From positions 4,464,001-4,528,000 of the forward strand of contig OX388310.1 of NCBI GenBank assembly GCA_947579605.1: 64,000 bases of DNA, given 5' to 3'. A program made the translations under genes and the position numbers. Shown here piece after piece: positions 56,096 through 64,000 of the stretch. Below the pieces are notes generated by a model that searched no databases, was not told the DNA's origin, and saw only the letters and a list, made by a program, of their open reading frames with translations. Position 1 is the first letter of the stretch; every line of letters starts with the position of its first letter. The stretch is from Athripsodes cinereus (lineage: Eukaryota > Arthropoda > Insecta > Trichoptera > Leptoceridae).

Positions 56096-56552
56096 GGAAC
56101 TCATTGAGATGGTAGGCCCCAATGTCAGATATCTGTCAAATATAGTTTTCTATGGAAGAAAATTGTTGCTACAATAACATTATTTGGATTTTTTGTCGAA
56201 TGATATATTTTTCTTTTTTTATTTGCAAAAATAAAATAAAACCGGCAAAAATAAAATCTAATTCAAATATAAACTTTGGGAAATTTGTATTCAAAGTACA
56301 TTTTAGGCAAAATTAAAATCTATCTCGAATATAAACTTTAGGAAATTTGCCGGAAAAAACAAAATAAAACCAGCAAAAATAAAATCTAACTAGAATGTAA
56401 GCTTTGTTGGTGTCGAAAAAATTGGTGCCCAAAAATAATTTAACGTGGTGACCAAAAAATAATTCTGCATATGGCAACAATTTTGTGAATATTACTTTTT
56501 CTATGAAATCTCACATATGACAACAGTGGGGCCTACCATCTCATATAGTTCC
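56096..56552. mobile_element. GGAACT-ended MITE with 8-bp TSD
   Basis: AACACCGC is duplicated at 56088-56095 and 56553-56560. Terminal inverted repeats match at 23 of 26 positions and share TGAGATGGTAGGCCCCA. Inside are three diverged tandem units (about 56242, 56306 and 56371) of the type GGCAAAAATAAAATCTAA...AAATATAAACTTTG. No transposase. An 8-bp duplication with GG ends could suit Merlin, P or hAT relatives; not resolved. Confidence 0.85.
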
Positions 56553-56560
56553 AACACCGC

Positions 56561-56929
56561 TACACTAAATTCTTAAAGCGCATTCTTCTTTTTCTTCTCC
56601 TTGGACTAAATTTAGTCCCTCATGATGGAGGGATCATAGATTTTAATTTATAATACCTAGATGGAGCACTCGTATGCATTTAAATTGCAACAAAGTGAGG
56701 CACCATTTTTCGGCAATTTTGACAGGACGGTTGGCAAAAAACAAGTGTGGTTAATCGCTAAAAACGTTGACAAGAACTTCAAAAAATGTCCCGTTACGTT
56801 TATATAAATATAAAAATGATATATTTTTACGAAAATGCGAGAAAAGTCTATAAAATGTAAGAAACACCACACGCCTTCGCCAACCGTTCTGTCAAAAATT
56901 CGTAGATTTTTTTGCCTCACTTTTGTAAA
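56561..56929. other. Intron, nothing recognised
   Basis: An 87-codon minus-strand frame at 56657-56920 shows no similarity and no splice borders. Confidence 0.35.
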
Positions 56930-57110
56930 CGAGTCAGGGTTCTAGGTTTCATATGGAATTCTGTGGGTGGGATCTACCTTCTTTGTTTATCTTTATCACG
57001 TGATTGTGTCATTCAGGGTGACGTTGCGGTCTCGGGTGTCCTGCCTCACCACTTCCCTCCACCTATATTTGGACCTTCCTCTGAGCATCTCCACATTCAA
57101 TTACAAATTT
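56930..57110 (-). mobile_element. Unassigned LINE C-terminal scrap
   Basis: On the minus strand one frame gives NVEMLRGRSKYRWREVVRQD, RDRNVTLND and SRDKDKQRR, the GRPKxRW...VxxD...DRxxWR pattern of LINE tails. Family not otherwise present. Confidence 0.6.
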
Positions 57111-57386
57111 TACTTCATCTTTTGGATTTATGTTTTTTTTTTTAATATAAATTTTAAAGTAATATCATACTTTATGGATAATTGCATTCTGTGTTTATTT
57201 TCTATTGGAGAACACAATGTTACATTTCGTAAACATGTCTCTCCAACCTACATAGATGTTTGATTGGTTTTCGTCACCCGTGCGTTGTGTCAAAATGCAG
57301 TCAATCAAACAAATAAATACTAAATATTGTATTCACCATTTGTTTTATAAAATAAATTTGGAAAATTAAAAAAAAAATCTATTTAC

Positions 57387-57446
57387 CATTATGATAATGG
57401 AAGCACAACATAGAAATAAACATAAACTTAACAAAATGCAGGGGCA
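57387..57446 (-). CDS. Exon of a membrane-protein gene (first visible exon)
   Basis: The exon is 60 nt and symmetric (phase 0 to 0). Acceptor: TTCACGTTTTTCAG. Donor: ATAATG then GTAAATAG, acceptable. It encodes CPCILLSLCLFLCCASIIIM, a Cys-rich hydrophobic stretch that runs straight into the helix of the exon at 55311. The intron is 1,988 bp. It is the least certain of the three exons because it is short, but the phase agrees and the joined sequence makes a plausible membrane helix. Confidence 0.5.
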
Positions 57447-57599
57447 CTGAAAAACGTGAAAAACCCATTCTTTGCCGAATACTCTAACCTAGTAGTGTGT
57501 CTAACCTAGATTCTTCCAATTAAAAGTCCAAGACTCTACCACGCGTCCAGCCATGCTTATGTTTTATTAATTTTTTTAAAAGAAATATTTTATTATTAT
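57447..57599. other. Intron; small SINE-3 head scrap
   Basis: CCCATTCTTTGCCGAATACT at about 57465 is the SINE-3 head on the minus strand, adjoining the exon's acceptor region. Confidence 0.4.
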
Positions 57600-57816
57600 T
57601 ATTATACCATTACGACACATCCCACAAGTGGGGTAGCCAGCAAATCAGCTGCATGTAAGAAACATGAAAACTGTCCTCTCCGTGCCAATATAAAATCAAG
57701 ACATTCAGGATGGGTGGCAAACCTCATCGCTGAATTTAAGATGTAAAATGTCTCAATTTTTTCGAACACCTGCCTTTTACAGGACACTCGAAAACTTACG
57801 CAGAAGAGTGGGAGAC
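57600..57816 (-). mobile_element. SINE-3 copy with (AAT)n tail
   Basis: Among the best-preserved copies: CCCACAAGTGGGGTAGCC, GACATTCAGGATGGGTGG, CTTTTACAGGACACTCG. On the minus strand it ends GTAATGGTATAATAATAATA. Confidence 0.85.
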
Positions 57817-58237
57817 TTTCAGGTACAAAAGTAATTAATTAAAGAAATTTTCCTCATTATTTTGATCCAATCAAGTTATTTTCAAAAACATTTAAACAAT
57901 TATTTCCGTCTCATTGATCTATCACTTTTCAGATATTGGAAGATATCAAATAAACGTTATAACCACTTTTATACTACGAATATAAAGCTTAATAATAATA
58001 AGTGTTCGTCATTAATCAAAAAAAGTTGCTAAGGAAACTTAAAGAAAGTTGGTTCTATTAAATGATGTTATCGAAGAAGAAAAATAATTAATCATTTATT
58101 ATTTATTAATTTCTTCTTCTGTTAAAGTACCTGTATATTTAATGATATCCAACCCTTTCCTGAAATATTTCTTTTTATTTCATTAGTCCATGTTTATATA
58201 TTTGGTAATGAATAGTTATAGGCATCTTTATGAACTA
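57817..58237. other. Nothing recognised
   Basis: A/T-rich spacer. Confidence 0.4.
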
Positions 58238-58330
58238 TCGCAACAATTTTACCATCACGGGATTACAAGTGAGGTAGCTGGCGGATTAACTGCAAGTTAT
58301 AAGCATGCAGATTATCCTTTCTGTGAACAT
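58238..58330 (-). mobile_element. SINE-3 3' scrap
   Basis: ACCATCACGGGATTACAAGT and GCATGCAGATTATCC reflect the family 3' third; the rest is missing. Confidence 0.55.
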
Positions 58331-58594
58331 CGACAATTAATAAACACATACAAATACTACACCCAGAACAATTTGAAAATCTCATTTTCATTTCTGCCCT
58401 GATCAATAATCGAACCCTGGACTAGAAGTGACCCACAGACAAGAGCATTAGCTTCATATTAAATTAAGTATTACTTAATAAAAAAATAATGATGATGTGC
58501 AACGCACGAGATTATTGTATAAGCGCGATATTTCCAACTAACCTCTAGATAAATATTATTTATAATTTAGTAAATAAGTGTTTTATGATATGTA

Positions 58595-58925
58595 GACGTC
58601 TTCTTCCTCCTTTTGCAGTAGATCGTTGATAATTATATTGCTTTGGAAGTTGTTCCTCTTGTGGCACTTGTATTATCCTTACATCTTTTTGTTGGTTTTC
58701 CTCGTGAATTTAAGCCAGCTGATGTCTTTTTGCAGCAATTTGAACGATCCTTTTTTTTAGCCATCCTGTCTACATGGTTTCACCAGAATCGTCTCCTCTT
58801 CTTTCACCGTCTCTCTATATCCTCCTTGTCGCATATTCTACTAATCTCAGTGTCTGTGATTCTATGAGAGTTTTACCCGCGATAGAACATAAGGTTTTCA
58901 TCTCAGATATTCAGAGTAGTTTTCA
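58595..58925 (-). mobile_element. RT-G LINE, degenerate
   Basis: Colinear with 48359-48680: CTTCTTCC tail, GGTTTTCCTCGTGAATTTAAG for the LPGRP region, CATGGTTTCACCAGAATCGT. Possible 8-bp duplication TATGTAGA at 58589 and 58933. No open frame. Confidence 0.75.
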
Positions 58926-59139
58926 GAGTATTTATGTAGATTATATTTATAAAATAATAATAAATCGTTATAAAAGCTGTGTACTCAACCAATATGACGT
59001 CGTATTAATTTTCTCTAGTAATAAAACAAAGCTTACACATTATTGTGTGTACGTCCTTTGCTATATTAGGAACAAGTGCCTTTAAGATGAAAATAAAAAT
59101 ACGAGAATAGTGTTAACTAGCAAAGTTTTATCCTGATTT
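58926..59139. other. Nothing recognised
   Basis: A/T-rich spacer. Confidence 0.4.
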
Positions 59140-59770
59140 ACTCGGGAAATTATACTATACTATACCCACACACCGTATCCTAAGTAGGGTAGATAGAGAG
59201 ACTATGGATATGGATCTCTCGTTACATACTTCTTTCGATTTTTCTATAATACATTCTTACAATTTTTCATACACGTCGATTTCTCTCACTCAAACAATAA
59301 TTCTTGAGAATTTGATGCACGTGCTCAAATTACGTTGTTCTTAGACACGCGCACTTTCTCACACCCCTTCTTTCAGATAAGTGATACATTCATACATTTC
59401 TCATGCACGCACTCCGATTTCTCTTACTCAATACACCCCCATCCTTGAGAGTTTAATCCACCTGATGAAGTCTCATAGTACTCGGATGTCTGCGCTTTCT
59501 CATAAGTTTATCCTCTTTGTGATTCTTTTATCATCCATTCGTGCTACACGTCCAAACCATCGAAGCTTATTTACACGTATTCTACCCACAACACTCCTCT
59601 TGCATTCGCTCATTCTTCTTGTATCCTCACGCAACGTTTTACCAACCATTCTTCTCAGCGATCGCATCTCCACTGCATTTATTCCATTCTCATTTTTCTT
59701 CAACCAAGTCCATGTTTCACTTGCATACATTAGTGACGGAACCAGAATGGTAATGTGCAATAGCATTTTC
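59140..59770 (-). mobile_element. Two RT-B LINE pieces in tandem
   Basis: 59140-59370 holds one decayed 3' end; 59381-59770 holds another. In the second, minus-strand frame 59500-59766 reads LVPSLMYASETWTWLKK, INAVEMRSLRRMVGKTL and LRWFGRVARMDDKR. The duplicated 3' region (CGATTTCTCTCACTC, CGATTTCTCTTACTC) shows these are two copies, not one. Confidence 0.8.
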
Positions 59771-59899
59771 TCCCCAATAGGGTGTAAACATCAACTAATA
59801 CTATACTAAAGGTAACCATCCTTCCCAATATATCAGGACCGTCATCGTTATAGACCTTCGTGTCTCGATGTCCCGACAAGACCCAATTTAGTCCCGATT

Positions 59900-60735
59900 T
59901 GGAAAACACTATTACGAGCTTTCGATATGCTGATTCGACATGATTCGATATGCTGATGATATAGCACTGCTCGCAGACTCCGAGATGGAGCTGAACGAAG
60001 CCTTACGAAAAATGTAAAGTATACTGCTGTCAAAGTATAACATGAAAATAAATAAAGACAAAATAAAATGTATGGTCGTTGGAAGAGAGGAAGCGACTGC
60101 GAACATTGCCATAAATGGAGTGAGCATCAAACAAGTAAGATAATTCGTGTACTTGGGCAGCAGAATAAACCAGGATGGACGCTCAAATCGGAAATTGTGA
60201 GCAGAATAAACCAGGCAAGAATTGCCTTTAACAAAAAATCGAAGATATTGGAATCCCCAAATATTGATTTAAGCGTAAGGAAGAACCTTACTAAAGCCTT
60301 TGTATGGAGCATTCTGCTTTATGGTTGTGAGACGTGGACCATCAGCAAGAGTGAAAGCGGACGGTTGGCGGCCTTTGAGATGTGGTGCTATAGATAGACG
60401 CATGCTGAAGATCCATTGGTCGGAACACTTCGAAAACGAAGAAGTATTAACCAGGGTAGGCGAAAAAAGGCAACTTCTTAAGAGAATCGGCCAACAACGA
60501 GCTAACTGGATTTGCCACAACATCAGGCACCCAGGACTACTCATCGTCATCGAGGAGGGTAAGACCGAGGGGACGAATGGCAGAGGCCGACCAAGAGATG
60601 GGTATATGGACCAACTGAAGAGGGACATGAACTGTGGCTCATACGTAGAGCTGAAAAGACTGGCTGATAATAGGGAGGAATGGAGAAGAAAAACCAAACT
60701 CGTTGCAGACCAATCCAATGGATTGTAACTCATTA
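59900..60735 (+). mobile_element. RT-F LINE copy with frameshifts
   Basis: Begins with the catalytic RYADDIALLADSE box (about 59945), so it reaches further 5' than the copy at 35400. It continues KINKDKIKCMVVGREE, RKNLTKAFVWSILLYGCE, MLKIHWSEHFENEE and LKRDMNCGSYVELKRL. At least three frame shifts or stops break it. Confidence 0.88.
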
Positions 60736-60752
60736 TATTATATTACGAGCTT

Positions 60753-60784
60753 GACTCAAGTACTGAAGTTACATCATCAGTAAG
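60753..60784 (-). repeat. Hammerhead-like motif, weak
   Basis: Minus strand: CTGATGATGTAACTTC, then GTACTTGAGTCAAGC. The opening box fits the family; the closing GAAA is lost. Confidence 0.3.
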
Positions 60785-61654
60785 AGCAACATGTAAATGC
60801 AGCCTCAGCTAGTTTTATATATGTCAACAAGTCAAAATTATATTATTTACACTTTCGGCATTAACTAAGTAAGTACCTATATAACAATTTCTAGACATAA
60901 AGTTTTAGATCTGATTTAGAAACTGCGGTAGCGAAATATAATTATTTATACATAGTTACTCTAAAACAATATGAATAAGTTAAAATTGCTTGACCAAATT
61001 TCTTTTTTGATTTTTTTAAATTGAGTTAACGTTATTCTATTATTTAATTATGGGTACTCTTTTTTTGTGTCAAATTAATTGTTTTGTGTCTTTTTAAAAA
61101 AGGAATACTTTTTGTATGCATGTATTGTATGTATACTAAATTTTTTACATGTAAAAAAAAGGCTTCGGTCGTGAATATCTGAATAAATAAATAAATAAAT
61201 AAAATTGTGCTAATATTTGTTTTCTTTCTTCTAAATTTAAGATAAAAAATGGCTTTGTTAACCGAAAAAGTCAAATCTGAACATTTTTTACATTAATACG
61301 AACCGACAAAAATATTTGTTTACGGTTTCTCATAAGATTCTCAGCGATACAAAAAAAGAGTCGGTAGATTAAAGATAATTAAGTGTTAATGTAACAACAT
61401 AAAGCATTTTTATTATCCGAAACATAATTTATTTTATAAGCGTATAATTTAATAATAATTATTCTTATATTGCGTTCAGCGTGTTCCCTATTAACGCTAT
61501 CTTAATGTGAGTAAAGCCGGCATAATGTTTACAGCAATATTGTAACTTGACTTTTTTTAACTAATACATTACTTTTTTTCTCTATAGGTACTGTATAAAA
61601 TTATATATCTATTATTATTATTATAATAACTAGTCTTGAAGAGTAGGAGGCTAA
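60785..61654. other. No gene; (AAAT)n tail
   Basis: AATAAATAAATAAATAAAAT at about 61182-61203 may end an unrecognised retroelement. A minus-strand 76-codon frame lacks similarity. Confidence 0.4.
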
Positions 61655-62490
61655 GGTTCCCACCACTCAACGCTCTTCTCGGGAGCACAGTGCAGAAACC
61701 AACCTGCTCTATTTAGAGCAAGGATGCACAGACTTATAGGGAACAGGGGCCACTCGGGAACATTATGAGCCTGGACAAGCCGCTAAAAGAAAATTCAATT
61801 TCTACCCCCCCCCCCTCCCGTTCCCAAATTTTCAAAGTGGTATAGGAATTTGAAATTTTTCAAAAACTCCTCGATTTTCTCAAAGAATATGTTCTCATAG
61901 TACCTAGTTCTACACTGTAACGGGTATTTGGACCGATTGTTTGTGTCAATACCGGATACTAAAAATGTTAGGTACTTGAATTTCTACCCCGTCCCCCCGT
62001 CGCCGAGTTTCCAAAATGGTATAGGAATGTTAAATATTTCAAAAACCCCTCAGTTTTCTTAAAGAATATTTACTCGAGTTATATTAAGTATCCGGAACTT
62101 TAACCGATTACCGAATATCCAATTATCACTGGTATTGAATTTTTTTATATTATATAATTTGCTGGCGGGCCGCGGTTTGTGCATCGCTGATTTAGAGCGC
62201 CTCTGTGCCAATTGCATCACCTCTTCCCACGACATTCCCTGCGTTCTGATGTCATTAACAAAAGAACGTCATATTGTGAAAACGCCCGGATCGACGAAAC
62301 CCTTGGGGACGGAAGAACAGCGCTCCCTTTGGCCAACTATCATTGGACATTTTCAGAACATGACCCAGCCAGGACTATCGTCTTTCCTGTATCACAGAGA
62401 TTACAGATCTTAGCTGGGTGCGTCGCGTCGGCGCACAGCATCATTTGTGACATGTTCATACCATTTTACATCTAAATTCACAGAGGTCGA
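61655..62490 (-). mobile_element. RT-C LINE split by a hAT-like MITE
   Basis: Pieces 61655-61718 and 62198-62490 are contiguous in the copy at 9974-10600 (GCTCTTCTCGGGAGCACAG; CGCCTCTGTGCCAATTGCAT). The frame is broken. It gives an independent confirmation of the MITE borders. Confidence 0.85.
61719..62189. mobile_element. hAT-like MITE, 8-bp TSD
   Basis: ATTTAGAG is duplicated at 61711-61718 and 62190-62197. Ends read CAAGGATGCACAGAC and, on the other strand, CAGCGATGCACAAACCG, a hAT-type terminus. Two diverged tandem blocks of about 95 bases (61794-61891, 61977-62070; shared GGTATAGGAAT and TTTTCT-AAAGAATAT) fill the interior. No transposase is encoded. Confidence 0.92.
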
Positions 62491-62937
62491 GTTTATTGCT
62501 AGACGGCGATATCTTCCAACTAACCCAACAATTTTTACATACACATTGCTCTATTATTTCATTGTGAATAAAAGATATATTTTCAATGTCATAAGAAAAT
62601 AATAATGTTTTCAAAGTCATGATATTGACATGAAAACCTAATGTCAATGGAAAAATATGAATATTAGAGAAATAATCATTACATTTTCTATGTATTACTA
62701 TCTTACAATATAAACCATATATAGAATATATTAAATCATGGGCGTCCACAACATGTTTTCTAAGGGGGCGCAGCAGTTAAGCATTTTTTTAAAAAAAAAA
62801 AGATATATTTTTTATTTATTTTTTATTTTATAAATATATAAGCACAAAACAGACAATAACTACATAAATAAAGTAAGAAAACAGGTTAATCATTCAGAGA
62901 TCAGCTATCATCCAATACCATGCGCCACAATTAATTT
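62491..62937. other. No gene; RT-M scrap
   Basis: At about 62468-62530 ACAGAGGTCGAGTTTATTGC and CGATATCTTCCAACTAAC echo the RT-M tail. GGGGGCGCAGC near 62765 may be a DNA-element end. Confidence 0.35.
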
Positions 62938-63003
62938 TAAAAAGTATCTGGGTTTTGTTTGTTATAAACACTGCTACCAAAAGCTTGTGTCGTGAAAGGG
63001 GAT
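62938..63003 (-). mobile_element. SINE-1 scrap with internal deletion
   Basis: GGGTTTTGTTTGTTATAAAC jumps directly to GCTACCAAAAGCTTGTGTCG, losing about 50 bases of the body, and stops before the head. Confidence 0.75.
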
Positions 63004-63951
63004 TGATATAGAAGTGTTTCACAATCTCGTCATTTTTGTTTTATTTTAGAACCACTTGCCTGACAGCTATCAAATGTGTGGCAAAAGTTCTACTTCACCA
63101 TAATCAAGTTTTTGATTTGAAATGTGATTTGCAGATAAGATTTTTTTACGTTTCTTCTTTTTCGTTCAGTCTAGAGCCACTTTTTATTGAGTTGTTTAGT
63201 ACAACAGAAACTTGGACTAAATTCGGTATTAGGTATACCAAAGATAATAATCCTTAGTCAAAACACATTTTAGCGTTATGTAATCATTCGACTGTACACG
63301 ACTTTGCGAGAAAGTATCAATTTTTGAAGCTGAAATACACAATTACTTGTTTTTATAAGTTTATTTAGATATACTCGTATATTGTTTATCTTTATTCTCT
63401 GTCAATGTTTGGTATTTTATCGATGAAAATAAAAAAAAAAAAATAAGATTTTTTTTCCTTCAAACTTTCATATCTCATAACAAACCTTGAGAAGGTAAGA
63501 CTTTTGTTGCACCAAACAGCTCAATTTAGTTGCTTTACAGGTGGCCGCTAAGAAGCGGCAGCTTTCCACTTTGAAGTCAATTTTCCATATTTTAATACAA
63601 TTTTTTTATACAAAGGAGCGAAGGCCTCCTTCTGCCCCCTCTTGGGTACGCTCATGTGTCATAGGTAGATTTATACTCGATAGGAATTTATAATTCTGTC
63701 TCAAGAATAAATTCTTTAGAGATGATGTTTCGAGTAAAATATATAAAATACTTTCATGTCTCACAAATAATAATAATAATAGCTGGAGGATATATTATTA
63801 TCTTTGTGAGATATCAAAGTGGAGAAAAATAAAGAAACGATTGATATCTTTAAGATGTACACGCACATACTATGTGACGTTTGAAGATTTGTATAGTACT
63901 TACCTTTGAATATTATATTATTTTGTATACGTAGATATGTACTTCCTTTTT
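63004..63951. other. No gene recognised
   Basis: A donor-like CAAAG-GTAAGTACT on the minus strand at about 63903-63912 lacks an open frame in the needed phase. GCCCCCTCTTGGGTACGCTC near 63636 looks like a DNA-transposon end without partner. Confidence 0.35.
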
Positions 63952-64000
63952 TTACGCGGCGGCAGAATTGCCATCCACACTTCTCAGCATTATACAACCA
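63952..64000 (-). mobile_element. RT-L LINE 3' end, cut by window edge
   Basis: ACGCGGCGGCAGAATTGCC and the following bases are the exact reverse complement of the RT-L end at about 13743-13793. Confidence 0.85.

Noticed and set aside
63903..63997. Donor-like CAAAG-GTAAGTACT on the minus strand as a further upstream exon
   Set aside because: The exon at 57387 needs a phase-0 predecessor; the phase-0 frame here has a stop a few codons upstream of the donor, and the region is an RT-L LINE end.

Overview
The window reads as AT-rich nuclear DNA from an insect or a close arthropod relative. The evidence is spliced exons with GT/AG borders, a very high load of truncated non-LTR retrotransposons (LINEs), two tRNA-headed SINE families, Helitron remnants of a type common in insects, and several MITEs. 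Nothing looks bacterial: there are no operons, ribosome binding sites or rRNA. I cannot fix the order; Lepidoptera and Hemiptera are both plausible.

The only host gene I can support lies on the minus strand. Three short exons (57387-57446, 55311-55398, 24060-24145) have good splice borders, and their phases (0, then 1, then 0) join into one frame. Together they encode 78 residues of a hydrophobic membrane protein. The intron between the last two is about 31.2 kb, so most of the window is intron and the features inside it are transposon debris. The remaining exons must lie outside the window or be too short to recognise.

LINE families are labelled here by their C-terminal protein and tail. 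RT-A is at 660-1990 and 19411-20160. RT-B is a relative of RT-A with many minus- and plus-strand scraps. RT-C is at 1-225, 9974-10600, 29201-29815 and 61655-62490. RT-D is at 16924-17416. RT-E is the best preserved: a 903-codon open frame at 31421-34129 with exact 14-bp target duplications. RT-F is at 35400-36178, 52519-52745 and 59900-60735. RT-G is at 48330-49025 and 58595-58925. RT-H, RT-I, RT-J, RT-K, RT-L and RT-M are represented by 3' ends. SINE-1 (about 190 bp, tRNA head, long A tail) has nine copies or fragments, including two head-to-head pairs. SINE-2 (tRNA head) has three copies, each with a nested or host-element relationship. SINE-3 (about 240 bp, no clear tRNA head) is the commonest repeat, with roughly 15 copies or fragments, and its 3' end matches the 3' end of RT-B.

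DNA elements are two Helitron remnants (8573-9225, 39852-40171), a hAT-like MITE with 8-bp TSD (61719-62189), a GGAACT-ended MITE with 8-bp TSD (56096-56552), a 536-bp TIR element (14359-14894) and a GC-rich foldback MITE (7675-7878). A recurrent CTGATGAT-hairpin-GAAA motif, sometimes in inverted pairs, resembles the hammerhead-like motifs of Penelope-like retroelements. The window is therefore a long transposon-filled intron and flank of one membrane-protein gene. The least-explained signals are the hammerhead-like motif family, the SINE-3/RT-B shared tail and the palindromic GACGTC repeat.
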